A stretch of DNA of 64,000 bases from Streptomyces griseocarneus (GTDB lineage Bacteria > Actinomycetota > Actinomycetes > Streptomycetales > Streptomycetaceae). Where the stretch lies: the NCBI GenBank assembly GCA_003674045.1, contig PENC01000004.1, positions 62,001 through 126,000 on the forward strand. Reading direction: 5' to 3'. Made by a program: the position numbers and the translations under genes. The notes under the pieces were generated by a model. That model made no database searches. It worked only from the letters and a program-made list of their open reading frames with translations, and was not told where the DNA came from. Shown in pieces: positions 1 to 8,792 of this stretch (position 1 is its first letter; each line of letters opens with the position of its first letter).

Positions 1-312
1 CACGGTCGCGACAACGAGCCGCCCTCGCAACGACCACGGCTTCCGGCGGCGGACCATCCTGCTCCTTCATGGTTACCGGTCGTGGTGCAGGTCCGCGGTC
101 CGGTTGTGCCCACCCGTTCCGCCGTGCGGAACGCCTGCCCACAACCGGGGTGACAGATGGACGGGACCAGGGCCGTGCCCCGTCAGGGGCGCGGGGAACT
201 GCGCGACAAGCCCCCACCGGCCCGCAGGCGCAGGACAAGCGCGCAACCCACCCCATTGGGCGCGGGGGTCCGGGGGCGGAGCCCCCGGTGGGGGACCACA
301 CGACGCCGGGTG
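1..312. other. Gene-free left edge with intergenic repeat
   Basis: I see no convincing gene here. Bases 104-235 hold a copy of the GC-rich intergenic repeat found elsewhere in the window: a block containing GCGGAACGC and CCCACAACCG, then the core GGGGCGCGGGGAACTGCGCG and CCCACCGGCCCGCAG. A histidine kinase might be expected beside the response regulator at 313-1053, but none is encoded in these bases. Confidence 0.6.
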
Positions 313-1053
313 TCACACCACCGCCGGCTTCAGGACGTACCCCACCCCCCGCCGCGTATGAATCATCGGCTCCCGCCCCGCGTCGATCTTCCGCCGCAGA
401 TACGAGATGTAGAGCTCCACCACATTCGCCTGCCCCCCGAAGTCGTAGGACCACACCCGGTCCAGGATCTGCGGCTTGCTGAGCACGCGCCGCGGATTCC
501 GCATCAGGAAGCGCAGCAGTTCGAACTCGGTGGCGGTCAGATGGATCTCCGTACCGCCGCGCGACACCTCGTGGCTGTCCTCGTCCAGGACGAGGTCGCC
601 GACGGTCAGGACGGACTCGGCCCGCGGCGCCACCGTGCGGGCGCGCCGCAGCAGCCCGCGCAGCCGGGCCACGACCTCCTCCAGGCTGAACGGCTTGGTG
701 ACGTAGTCGTCGCCGCCCGCCGTGAGCCCGGCGATGCGGTCCTCGACGGAGTCCTTGGCGGTGAGGAAGAGCACCGGCACGTCGGCGCGCTCGTGCCGCA
801 GCCGGCCGAGGACGCTCAGCCCGTCCATGTCGGGCAGCATGACGTCGAGGATGACGACATCGGGCCGGAAGTCCCGCGCCGTGCGCAGCGCGGACGTGCC
901 GTCCGCGGCGGTGCGCACGTCCCAGCCCTCGTAGCGCAGGGCCAGACAGAGCAGTTCGGCCAGCGGTGCCTCGTCGTCGACGACCAGGACCCGTACGGCG
1001 CTTCCGTCGTCGTGGAGCAGTTCCGTACGCGCGGAGTGCGAAAGGGAGGTCAT
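313..1053 (-). CDS. OmpR/PhoB-family response regulator
   Basis: This 246-residue protein has an N-terminal receiver domain and a C-terminal winged-helix DNA-binding domain. The receiver shows the acidic pair in VLVVDDEAPLA, the phospho-acceptor Asp in VVILDVMLPDMDG, the Thr in VLFLTAKD and the Lys in YVTKPF, so it should be phosphorylatable. The C-terminal part ends with the typical ISYLRRKID and RRGVGYVL signatures of the OmpR class. The ATG at 1053 was chosen because the receiver starts about 18 residues later; the same frame stays open further upstream but runs antisense through the next gene. No partner kinase is visible, so it is either an orphan or its kinase lies outside the window. 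Confidence 0.93.
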   Translation of the reverse strand: MTSLSHSARTELLHDDGSAVRVLVVDDEAPLAELLCLALRYEGWDVRTAADGTSALRTARDFRPDVVILDVMLPDMDGLSVLGRLRHERADVPVLFLTAKDSVEDRIAGLTAGGDDYVTKPFSLEEVVARLRGLLRRARTVAPRAESVLTVGDLVLDEDSHEVSRGGTEIHLTATEFELLRFLMRNPRRVLSKPQILDRVWSYDFGGQANVVELYISYLRRKIDAGREPMIHTRRGVGYVLKPAVV

Positions 1054-1134
1054 GGAACGGCATCCTGGCGACGCCGGGTGAAAGGCCCCTTTCGGCTCCC
1101 TGTGATTCTTCTGAGAATCCGCGATGATCGCCGC

Positions 1135-2037
1135 ATGGCACACACAGCGATCGGCAGGGACCTCGGCAGGGTCGGGGTCTGGAGCATGGAACTCCGGGTG
1201 GACGACCCCGACGACTCGAAGCGGCTCGACGAAGTCGGGGCCGCGGCGGCCGAGTTGGAGGCCCTGGGCTACGGCACGCTCTGGGTCGGCGGCAGCCCGG
1301 ACATCACCCGGGCGGCCCACGTCCTCCGGGCGACGGAGCACGTCACGGTCGGCACGAGCATCGTCAGCATCTGGCAGCACCCGGCGGCCGAGGTGGCCGC
1401 CGCGTACGCCGCGCTGCCGCCCGCCCTGCGCGAGCGGCTGGTCGTCGGCCTGGGCGTCAGCCACCCCCATATGGTCACGGGCTGGGACAAGCCGTACTCG
1501 GCGATGAAGGCGTACCTGGACGAGCTGGACGACTCCCCGCTCGGCCCGCTCCCGGGGCGGCGGATGCTGGCCGCGCTGGGCCCCCGCATGCTGCGGCTCG
1601 CCCGCGACCGGGCCGCGGGCTGCCTGCCGTACCTCGTGACCCCCGAGCACACGGCGCGCGCCCGCGAGCTGCTCGGCGACGGCGCGGTCCTGGCTCCGGA
1701 GCTGAAGGTCGTCCTCGACGACGACCTCGCGCGCGCCCGCGCCGCGGCCCGCGAGCACCTGGCCTTCTACCTGCCGATGCCGAACTACACGAAGAACCTG
1801 CTGCGGCTCGGCTTCACCGAGCGGGACTTCGAGGGCAACGGCAGCGACCGGCTGCTGGACGCGGTCTTCGCGCTCGGGGACACGGCGACGGCCCGCGCCC
1901 GCGCGGACGCCTTCCTCGCCGCCGGCGCCGATCATCTGGCCGTCCAGGTCGTCCTGGACCCGGCCCGCCGCGAGGCCGGCGAGCTCCCGCTCGCCGAATG
2001 GCGCGCGCTGGCCGGAGCCCTGCCCCTTCGTATGTGA
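1135..2037 (+). CDS. LLM-class (F420-type) flavin-dependent oxidoreductase
   Basis: This 300-residue protein reads as a luciferase-like monooxygenase-fold (TIM barrel) oxidoreductase. Recognisable segments are GRVGVWSMEL at the N-terminus, ALGYGTLWVGGSPD after the first strand and helix, TVGTSIVSIW, and RLVVGLGVSHPHM before the insertion region. Actinobacterial relatives use coenzyme F420 or FMN; the substrate cannot be inferred. It is divergently transcribed from the response regulator at 313-1053 with an 80-bp gap, which must hold both promoters. The ATG at 1135 matches the start of the conserved fold; the longer open frame upstream overlaps the response regulator antisense and is discarded. 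Confidence 0.88.
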   Translation: MAHTAIGRDLGRVGVWSMELRVDDPDDSKRLDEVGAAAAELEALGYGTLWVGGSPDITRAAHVLRATEHVTVGTSIVSIWQHPAAEVAAAYAALPPALRERLVVGLGVSHPHMVTGWDKPYSAMKAYLDELDDSPLGPLPGRRMLAALGPRMLRLARDRAAGCLPYLVTPEHTARARELLGDGAVLAPELKVVLDDDLARARAAAREHLAFYLPMPNYTKNLLRLGFTERDFEGNGSDRLLDAVFALGDTATARARADAFLAAGADHLAVQVVLDPARREAGELPLAEWRALAGALPLRM

Positions 2038-2080
2038 CGCGCGTTACAGGCGTAACACCGGAAACGGAAGCGAAAACGGC

Positions 2081-2114
2081 GCAGGCCCGGTACTCCGAAG
2101 AGTACCGGGCCTGC
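2081..2114 (-). terminator. Hairpin terminator after the tRNA-fMet
   Basis: A 15-bp perfect stem (GCAGGCCCGGTACTC and its complement) with a four-base loop. On the minus strand it lies just beyond the 3' end of the initiator tRNA and is followed by GCCGTTTTCG, so it probably terminates the tRNA transcript. It may also serve the convergent oxidoreductase gene. Confidence 0.75.
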
Positions 2115-2122
2115 TGTCGCAG

Positions 2123-2196
2123 TAGCGGGGACAGGATTTGAACCTGCGACCTCTGGGTTATGAGCCCAGCGAGCTACCGAGCTGCTCCACCCCGCG
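2123..2196 (-). tRNA. Initiator tRNA-fMet (CAU)
   Basis: A full cloverleaf reads on the minus strand. The acceptor stem starts CGCGGGG, with a mismatch at position 1:72. The anticodon loop is CTCATAA (anticodon CAT) on a CTGGG/CCCAG stem, and the T-arm contains GGTTCAAATCC. The 1:72 mismatch and three consecutive G:C pairs at the base of the anticodon stem are the hallmarks of initiator tRNA rather than elongator Met. CCA is not encoded. Confidence 0.93.
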
Positions 2197-2243
2197 ACGG
2201 TCGAAAGTCCCGGTCCCATTACCTGGGGCCAGTCTTTCAACTG

Positions 2244-2316
2244 TGCGCTCGGCAGGATTCGAACCTGCAACCTCTTGATCCGTAGTCAAGTGCTCTATCC
2301 GTTAAGCTACGAGCGC
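2244..2316 (-). tRNA. tRNA-Arg (ACG)
   Basis: A minus-strand cloverleaf of 73 nt. The acceptor stem is GCGCTCG/CGAGCGC with discriminator A, the D-arm contains TAGCTTAACGGATAGAGC, the anticodon stem is CTTGA/TCAAG with loop CTACGGA (anticodon ACG), and the T-arm contains GGTTCGAATCC. It lies about 50 bp upstream of the initiator tRNA on the same strand, so the two may share a transcript. Confidence 0.95.
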
Positions 2317-2561
2317 TCGGCTTCCCGGCGGTTTTTCTTGCCGGTCGGCGTTGCGTGGACAACATTACATGAACTCCGCCGGGACGCGAAATCCATTAGC
2401 CGCACCCTCCCTGACCTGCGAAAACACGCCACAGGCACGATCGCGGCCGACCTCCGGGAGACCAGGTCCGGCAGACCGGAAGGGGCCGGAGGAGATCAGC
2501 GGAGATCGGCGGAGAGTCGGAGAAGACCGGCGGAGAGCCACGGAGATCGAAAACAAAAGAG

Positions 2562-2589
2562 CCCCGGTCGTCCAGCAGGACGACCGGGG
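2562..2589 (-). terminator. Rho-independent terminator of tRNA-Ser(GCT)
   Basis: A 12-bp stem (CCCCGGTCGTCC and its complement) with a short loop. On the minus strand it is followed by CTCTTTTGTTTTC, an unusually T-rich run for this GC-rich DNA. It sits directly downstream of the tRNA-Ser gene. Confidence 0.88.
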
Positions 2590-2597
2590 TCACTCGG

Positions 2598-2688
2598 CGG
2601 AGGCGGAGGGATTTGAACCCTCGATGGGATTTAAGTCCCAAACCGCATTAGCAGTGCGGCGCCATAGACCGGACTAGGCGACGCCTCC
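2598..2688 (-). tRNA. tRNA-Ser (GCT)
   Basis: A class II tRNA of 91 nt on the minus strand. The acceptor stem is GGAGGCG/CGCCTCC with discriminator G, the anticodon stem is CCGCA/TGCGG with loop CTGCTAA (anticodon GCT), there is a long variable arm (TTTGGGACTTAAATCCCA region), and the T-arm contains GGGTTCAAATCCC. The long variable arm and the G at position 73 are as expected for a serine tRNA. Confidence 0.94.
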
Positions 2689-2978
2689 ACGCATCCACCA
2701 CGCGCATGCGCGGGTGTGTGCTTGCAGATGATGACACAGCCTTGCGGCCGACCACCAATCCGGCTTCTACGGTACCGGCCCCGCACCGGCCAGGGCAAAG
2801 ATGTTTCCGGCGCGCAACGCGTCGCGTTCTCGGACGTTAGACGGGGGAAGGGGCCGCTCGGGCCCCTCGCCGTGCCGCCACGCCGGTCCGTACGTCCGCC
2901 CACACCGGCGTACGGGCACACCACCGGCGTACGGCCGCCGCGGCCCCGTCGCACCTCCACGCACACCGGAGTCCCGCC

Positions 2979-3479
2979 ATGAGCCCAGCACCGAGCCCCG
3001 GACCCAGTCCCGAACCGAGTCCCGCCCGGCTCCGCAGCCTCGCCGCACGCACCTGTCTCGCCTCTCTCGCGCTGGCCCCCGTCCTGCTCGCGCTGCCCGC
3101 CGCCTCCGCCGCCCCCATGCCGCTGCCGCTCCCGGAGCGCGACAGCGACCGTCTCACCGTGACGATCACCGACACGGGCGCGCCCGACGGCCGCTACGAG
3201 CTCTACTGCCACCCCGACGGCGGCACGCACCCGCGCGCGCACCGCGCCTGCGAACAGCTCGACACATTGACGCGGTGGGGCAAGGACCCGTTCGCCCCCG
3301 TCGCCAAGGACGCGAACTGCACGATGGTCTACGGCGGTCCGGAGCGGGCGCACGTCTTCGGCAAGTGGGCCGGGCGCCCCGTCAGCACGCAGTTCAACCG
3401 GCAGAACGGCTGCGAAATCGCCCGCTGGAACCAGTTCTCCGAACTGCTCGTCTCCCCGGAGAGTGCCCCCAAGGAGTGA
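2979..3479 (+). CDS. Subtilisin inhibitor-like secreted protein (SSI family)
   Basis: This is a secreted serine-protease inhibitor of 166 residues. A Pro/Ser-rich start is followed by an Arg-containing n-region and a hydrophobic core (CLASLALAPVLLALPAASA), which is a signal peptide. The mature part matches the SSI fold: LTVTITDTG near its start, four cysteines consistent with the two conserved disulfides, and WAGRPVS plus NGCEIARWN near the end. In SSI the reactive-site P1 residue is the second after a conserved Cys; here the segment is NCTMVYGGP, so P1 is inferred to be Met, suiting subtilisin- or chymotrypsin-like targets. Such proteins are abundant in Streptomyces culture fluids and restrain extracellular proteases. 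Confidence 0.93.
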   Translation: MSPAPSPGPSPEPSPARLRSLAARTCLASLALAPVLLALPAASAAPMPLPLPERDSDRLTVTITDTGAPDGRYELYCHPDGGTHPRAHRACEQLDTLTRWGKDPFAPVAKDANCTMVYGGPERAHVFGKWAGRPVSTQFNRQNGCEIARWNQFSELLVSPESAPKE

Positions 3480-3727
3480 CAAATGGAGTGACACGGGAGG
3501 CATGTCCGGCCTGCGGCGGGACGCCCCGCATCGGGCCCCGGGCGGCCGGGGAGCAACCGGACGGTAGTCGTCCGCCGCGCCTCGCCGCACGTGTCATCCG
3601 CCGTCGCGCCCGCCTCCGCAGCCTTTAGACTTCCCTTCAGTGACACGCCAGGAGGGCACCGTGGAAGAGTGCGCCGCCCGTCCCGGCGCAGTCCGCAAGG
3701 TGCGGTAACCAGGGAGGAAGCGTCGTC

Positions 3728-6700
3728 GTGAGCAGCAGGCCATCCCGAGGCACTGCTCGCCTCGCAGCCATACTCGACGCCCTCCCCGACGCGCTGTTGC
3801 TCGTCAACTGCAACGGCACGGTCGTCAACGCCAACCACATAGCGCTGGAAACCTTCGAGGCGCCAGGCACCGGACTCGTGGGGCGCGGACTGCTCTCGCT
3901 GCTGCCGGACTTCGACTCCCGGCGCATCCCCGGCTCGATGCGGCTGCCCGACAGCGACGACGGCCGCAAGCCGACGCGGATGATCGCGCGGCGCACCGAC
4001 GGCGCCCAGTTCCCCGTCGAGGTGACCAGCGCCAACCTGGAGGACGGCCGTACCCCGTACGCCGACCACCACCCCTACACCGGCGACGAGCTGCTCATGA
4101 TCGTCGTCCGCGACCTCACCGGGACGCTCGACACCGAGGCCGAACTCGCCCGGCAGCAGCGCCAGACGGAAATGATCCTGCGCGCCGCCGCGGAGGGCGT
4201 CGTCGGCGTGGACACGGCCGGGAAGGTCGTCCTCGTCAATCCGTCCGCCGCACAGATCCTCGGCTACCGCGCCAGCGACCTCGGCGGCCAGGAGCTGCAC
4301 CCGCTGGTGCACCACTCGCGCGCGGACGGCACGCCGTTCCCGTACGACGAGTCGCCGATCGCCGACACGCTGCGGTCCGGGCGCAAGCACCGGGTGCGCG
4401 GGCAGGTGCTGTGGGCGAAGGACGGGCGCGCGGTGCCCGTCGACCTGACGACCGCCCCGGTACGCGACGGCGACCAGCTCGTCGGCGCGGTGATGACGTT
4501 CACCGACCGGCGGCCGTACGACGCGCTGGCCGCCCGCCACGCGCAGCTCGTCGCCATGCTGGAGAGCTCGCTGCGGGGACCGCTGGAACAACTGCGCGGC
4601 GAACTCGGCACCCTGGCCGACGACCCGGCCGGACAGCTCTGGCCCGAGGCCAATCAGATCCTTCATCACCTTTCGGCCGGTTACGGCCGGATGTCCACTC
4701 TGATCGACAATGTCCTGGCCTTCCAGCAGCTGGACGCGGGCGACACCAAGCTCGCCAAGGAAAGCGTGCCGCTGGACGAGGTCGTGGCCGCGGGCGTCGA
4801 GGGCGCCGTCGAACTGATCGGCCCCGGCCGGGCACAGTTCGCCGTGCACGCCCCCAAGATCGACGCGGAGGTCGACCCCGAGCTGTTCGCCCGCGCCCTC
4901 GCCCACCTGATCGCGGACGTCGCGGGCGTCGACGCCACGGGCAGCCCGCGAGCCACGGCCTCCGGTGCGGGCGACTCGACGATCGTCGTCGCGGCGGCAC
5001 AGCGCGGCGAGGTCGTACGGGTCGAGGTACGCGGCCCGTACGCGGGCGGCGACCCGGTCCACGGTCCCCTCGTGCGCGGCATCGTCCGCGCGCACGGCGG
5101 CGTGCTCCAGACGCACGACATGCCGGGCGCGGGCGGCCCCGCGTACGTCCTGGAGGTCCCGGTCTCGGCCAAGGGTGGCCCGGTGACTCCGTCCACCGAC
5201 CGGCGGACCGGCCCGGACACGATGAACGCGACGACGGTCATGCCGGTGCCCGCGCAGCGGGCGCGCGGAACGGCGCAGTCGCCTGTGCCGTCGCCCGCGC
5301 AGTCCCCCTCGCAGTCCCCCGCGGGGGAACGGCCCCAGGGGCCGGCTCCGATCCAGCCCCAGGCGCCTGTTCGGGCCCAGGCCCCGGTTCAGGCCCCGGT
5401 TCAGGCCCCTGTTCGGACTCAGGCGCCGGTTCAGGCTCAGGCCCCGAAGGCCACTCCTATCGCTCCCGTTCCTCCTATCGCTCCCGTCCCGGCGCCTGCC
5501 GCGCCGAAGGCGGAGGGGACGGTGCCGCCTCAGCAGCAGCCTCAGCAGCCGCAGCCCCAGCCGACCGGGCGTCGCCGGGGCAGGCCCAGCAATGAAGAGG
5601 AGCAGTCCGAAGGGGCCGAGGGCCGCGAGGGCAGGCACGGACGCGGCACGGGCGCCGAGGGTGCCCCGGCCGGCGGTCTCGTACCGTCGCAGGGCACGCC
5701 CGCGCCGACCGGGCGCCGCGCCCGGCGCGAGCAGCGGCCCGCCGAGCCGGAGGCGCCGCGTACACCGTTCGCGCTGCCGCCCGCGGAGGCCGACCGCACG
5801 CCCGACTCCCCCTCCGGAGCCCAGGCCCAGGCCCAAGCCCAGGCCCAGGTACAAGCTCAGGCAGCGGCAGCGCCGACGGGCCGTCGCGCCCGGCGAGTCG
5901 CCGCCACCACGGAGACCCCCGAGCGCCCGATCCCGGGCCAGGCCAACGCCGAACCTGACGTCCCGCGCACCCCGTTCGCCCTCCCTCCGGCCGCCGCCGA
6001 CCGCGCTCCGACGGAGCAGCCCCAGCAGCAGGCACAGCAAGTGCAGCAGGCACCTGTGCTGCCGGGCGCGCCGCGCAAGCCGATGGACGACGCGGATGGT
6101 GTGGCGACGGGAGCGGCTGCTGCCGCGGCTCCGGCGACCCCCGGGACTCCTGCGACCCCTGATACTGCGGTCCCGACGACAGCAAACGGTGGCGCTCCCC
6201 GCGCGGCCACTCCGCTGCCCGCCGGTCCGGCCGGTCCCGCCGGCCCGGGCACTCCGGCCGCGCCGGGCGGTACCCCCGGTGCGTATCCGACGCCGCCCGC
6301 GCCTCCCGCGCCTCCCTCGTCCGGTGCCGTTCCGGCTCAGGCCCCGCCCCAGGCTCCGCGCGCGCACGCGGTTCCCGGCGCCCCCGGCGCGTACCCGGCG
6401 GGTCCCGGGCAGCAGCCCGCGCCGTACCCCGCGCCCGGAGCGTCCGGTGGCGCACCGCACGACGGCCCCGCACGGCAGAACTCGGGCTCCGGCGCGGCGA
6501 CGCCGTACGGTTCCGCACACCCGGGCGACCCCGAGCCCTCCGGTGGTCCCGCCGCTTCGCACCCGGAGCCCGGCGGCGCCGAACGCAGGCCGAACACCGT
6601 CACACCGCCCGGTGCGGCCGAGACTCCGGCCGAGGCCGCTGTCGCGGCTGCCGCTGCGGCCGAGGCCGCCGGAACAGGGCGGCGCCGTGCGCGCCGTGCC

Positions 6701-7780
6701 CTCGCCGAGGAGCCGGGTGCCGCCCCCGCGGGCGAGGGCGCCGCACGGCCGATCAGCGTGCGCACCCTCGGACAGGGCCCCGGTTCCGGGGAGACCCCTG
6801 CCGCCGGTACGCCGGTCGGCGCGGCCGCCGCCGGTTCGGGGCGCCGCCGCAAGCTGGGCAACCCCGCCGAGGGCGGGGAGCGGCAGACGCACACCCCGTC
6901 GGCCGCCGTCCCCAAGCCGCAGACCTCCGCCGGCGCGCCGCCGCAGGGCCGGGCCTTCGCCATAGGAGCACCGGACGACGGCTCGGAGGGCCCCGAACCG
7001 CTCGACGGCCCGAACGGCGTCGTCGAGGTCAACGCCCCCCGGCCGCCGATGGACGACGAACTGCCGCCGGAGCCGCTGGACAACCCGCGCCGGCTGCTGG
7101 TCTGGCCCGCGCCCGACCCCTCCACGCAGACGGCGCTCACCGAGCGCGGCTACCGTCCGGTGATCGTGCACTCGCGCGAGGAGGTGGACGCGCAGATCGC
7201 GGCATACCCGGCCGCGCTGTTCGTCGACCCGCTCACCGGTCCGATCACGCGCACCGCGCTCCAGTCGCTGCGCGAGGCCGCCGTCGCGGCGGAGGTCCCG
7301 GTGCTGGTGACGGCCGGTCTCGGCCAGGCGGCGAAGGAGGCGGCGTACGGCGCCGACCCGGCCGTCCTCCTCAAGGCCCTGGCCCCGCGCGACAGCGAGA
7401 TGCACCCGCCGAGGGTCCTGCTCATCGAGGAACACGAGCCGATCGCCGACGCGTTGACGGCGACGCTGGAGCGGCGCGGCATGCAGGTGGCGCGTGCCGA
7501 GGCCGACGCGGACGCGGTCGCCCTCGCCGGGCAGTTGCGGCCGAACCTCGTCGTCATGGACCTCATGCAGGTACGCCGCCGACGCGCGGGCATCGTCGAC
7601 TGGCTCCGGGGCAACGGTCTCCTGACGCGTACCCCGCTCGTCGTCTACACGTCGGCGGGGATCGACCCCACGCAACTGGCTCTGCTGGCCGCGGGGGAGA
7701 CGGTGCTCTTCCTGGCGGAGCGGTCGACCAGTGCGGAGGTTCAGGGGCGGATCGTGGACCTGCTCTCGAAACTGAGCTGA
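3728..7780 (+). CDS. Large PAS / degenerate histidine-kinase / receiver-like signalling protein
   Basis: This 1350-residue protein uses a GTG start with GGGAGG about 10 bp upstream. Two PAS domains occupy about residues 8-130 and 145-255 (LVNPSAAQILGY is typical). A kinase-like region (about 265-480) follows, but the site where HELRTPL is expected reads SSLRGPL, so the phospho-acceptor His is missing. The ATPase part lacks clear N and G boxes. About 600 residues of Pro/Ala/Gln-rich linker come next, with at least five basic motifs of the type TGRRxRR. The C-terminus has a receiver-like domain with an Asp in VVMDLMQ, but the KP motif is replaced by LAERS. I infer a scaffold or phosphorylation-independent sensor; the target is unknown. 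Confidence 0.8.
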   Translation: MSSRPSRGTARLAAILDALPDALLLVNCNGTVVNANHIALETFEAPGTGLVGRGLLSLLPDFDSRRIPGSMRLPDSDDGRKPTRMIARRTDGAQFPVEVTSANLEDGRTPYADHHPYTGDELLMIVVRDLTGTLDTEAELARQQRQTEMILRAAAEGVVGVDTAGKVVLVNPSAAQILGYRASDLGGQELHPLVHHSRADGTPFPYDESPIADTLRSGRKHRVRGQVLWAKDGRAVPVDLTTAPVRDGDQLVGAVMTFTDRRPYDALAARHAQLVAMLESSLRGPLEQLRGELGTLADDPAGQLWPEANQILHHLSAGYGRMSTLIDNVLAFQQLDAGDTKLAKESVPLDEVVAAGVEGAVELIGPGRAQFAVHAPKIDAEVDPELFARALAHLIADVAGVDATGSPRATASGAGDSTIVVAAAQRGEVVRVEVRGPYAGGDPVHGPLVRGIVRAHGGVLQTHDMPGAGGPAYVLEVPVSAKGGPVTPSTDRRTGPDTMNATTVMPVPAQRARGTAQSPVPSPAQSPSQSPAGERPQGPAPIQPQAPVRAQAPVQAPVQAPVRTQAPVQAQAPKATPIAPVPPIAPVPAPAAPKAEGTVPPQQQPQQPQPQPTGRRRGRPSNEEEQSEGAEGREGRHGRGTGAEGAPAGGLVPSQGTPAPTGRRARREQRPAEPEAPRTPFALPPAEADRTPDSPSGAQAQAQAQAQVQAQAAAAPTGRRARRVAATTETPERPIPGQANAEPDVPRTPFALPPAAADRAPTEQPQQQAQQVQQAPVLPGAPRKPMDDADGVATGAAAAAAPATPGTPATPDTAVPTTANGGAPRAATPLPAGPAGPAGPGTPAAPGGTPGAYPTPPAPPAPPSSGAVPAQAPPQAPRAHAVPGAPGAYPAGPGQQPAPYPAPGASGGAPHDGPARQNSGSGAATPYGSAHPGDPEPSGGPAASHPEPGGAERRPNTVTPPGAAETPAEAAVAAAAAAEAAGTGRRRARRALAEEPGAAPAGEGAARPISVRTLGQGPGSGETPAAGTPVGAAAAGSGRRRKLGNPAEGGERQTHTPSAAVPKPQTSAGAPPQGRAFAIGAPDDGSEGPEPLDGPNGVVEVNAPRPPMDDELPPEPLDNPRRLLVWPAPDPSTQTALTERGYRPVIVHSREEVDAQIAAYPAALFVDPLTGPITRTALQSLREAAVAAEVPVLVTAGLGQAAKEAAYGADPAVLLKALAPRDSEMHPPRVLLIEEHEPIADALTATLERRGMQVARAEADADAVALAGQLRPNLVVMDLMQVRRRRAGIVDWLRGNGLLTRTPLVVYTSAGIDPTQLALLAAGETVLFLAERSTSAEVQGRIVDLLSKLS

Positions 7781-7813
7781 GACCGGGGGGCAGGTGCGGG
7801 TTCGGTGGGGGTT

Positions 7814-7999
7814 GCTCGCGCCGTTCCCCGCGCCCCTGGGTTGTCTGTGGGCCGGGGGCGGGACCTCCGGGCGGAACCTGAAACGCGGTGCGTGCGGCCG
7901 ATACGGGCAGGGAGCCGTGCTTCATGCACCGTCATTTCAGAACCCGCCCTCCGGCCCCGCCCCCTCCACCGGAGGTCGGCTATCCGTAGGGCTGGGGGC
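7814..7999 (-). repeat. Intergenic repeat, inverted partner of 13395-13587
   Basis: About 185 bp downstream of the PAS gene are, in reverse complement, similar along their length to 13395-13587. Shared blocks include GTTGTCTGTGGGCCGGGGGC, AACGCGGTGCGTGCGG, and CCCGCCCTCCGGCCCCGCCC. Mismatches are scattered, so the copies are old or under structural rather than sequence constraint. No protein is encoded here. Confidence 0.75.
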
Positions 8000-8000
8000 G

Positions 8001-8145
8001 CGCCCCGTCAGGGGCGCGGGGAACTGCGCGACAAGCCCCCACCGACCCGCAGACGACCGCCGGGGCCAGGGGGCGAAGCCCCCTGTTCTTAGGGGCGCGG
8101 GGAACTGCGCGACCGGCCACGACGCGACCCGCAGCCGCGCACCGC
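8001..8145 (+). repeat. Two tandem copies of the short GC-rich intergenic repeat
   Basis: Copies at about 8001-8052 and 8090-8142 share GGGGCGCGGGGAACTGCGCG followed by a CCCGCAG-type end. The arms GCGCCCC and GGGGCGC can pair as a hairpin. Other copies lie at about 178, 13563, 16765, 55491 and 63553. Confidence 0.8.
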
Positions 8146-8147
8146 GA

Positions 8148-8636
8148 TCACATGGCACCCCCGCCGTCTCCCCGCGGTGTTTCGAATCCGAACGGCAATC
8201 CCAGCGGGTCGAAAGAGAGCTCAGGCGCAGCCTCCGGCACAGTCTGTACCTCTACTGAGCCCAGCGTCACGGCCCCCTCCTCCGGGAACGACGCCGTCAG
8301 CAGGAATCGGGCAGGCAGCGGCTCGCCCGGCTCCCGTGAGAGACGGTCCGCCGGTACAAGGCTCAGCCGTGCCCAGGTCGTTCGCCCGGTCTCGTCGACG
8401 AGACCGATCGTATGGACACCGTGGTACGTGACGTCCGTGAACCCCAGGTCCACGTCCTGCTCCGGCCCGCCGACGTGGAAGCGGAGGGCGACGCCCTGGT
8501 CGCCGGGTTCGCCGTCGGAGAAGCGCAGGGTCACCGGCACGGGCGCGCCGTCGAAGAGGGCCGCGGCGCTCAGTTCGGCTCCGGCGGCGGTGGGGGTGAA
8601 GCTCCCGGTCGCCCAGACGGATGCGTACGTGGACAT
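8148..8636 (-). CDS. Small catalase-core-like hypothetical protein
   Basis: This 162-residue protein has an N-terminal half resembling the start of the catalase fold. ATGSFTPTAAGAELSAAALF corresponds to the stretch before the first beta-strand, PVPVTLRFSDGEPGDQGVAL to the family's RFS region, and RFHVGGPEQDVDLGFTDV to the following strand. The rest of a catalase (normally 300 or more residues with a proximal-haem Tyr) is absent, so haem binding and activity are doubtful. The stop lies a few bases from the intergenic repeat. The start is the ATG at 8636; the LAL gene begins divergently about 150 bp away. It could instead be an unrelated beta-rich family. Confidence 0.6.
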   Translation of the reverse strand: MSTYASVWATGSFTPTAAGAELSAAALFDGAPVPVTLRFSDGEPGDQGVALRFHVGGPEQDVDLGFTDVTYHGVHTIGLVDETGRTTWARLSLVPADRLSREPGEPLPARFLLTASFPEEGAVTLGSVEVQTVPEAAPELSFDPLGLPFGFETPRGDGGGAM

Positions 8637-8792
8637 ACAGCGGACGCTACGACCGATCGGGCCCCGCCGGATCGGTCACCGTATCCGTACCCCTCACCGG
8701 AATTGACCATTCCACCCTGGTCTGGACCGTGACATTCCCCATGGATCGCACCGCCCGGTACCTGAAACAAATCCTTATAGGATCTCCAACAA

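Noticed and set aside
5380..5450. CRISPR-like short repeats (CAGGCCCCGGTT units)
   Set aside because: These are codon-level repeats encoding Gln-Ala-Pro-Val in the PAS protein linker; there are no spacers.
3329..7675. 1448-codon open frame on the minus strand
   Set aside because: It runs antisense through the PAS gene; the Arg/Gly-rich translation is the usual shadow of GC-rich third positions, while the plus-strand frame has domains and a ribosome site.
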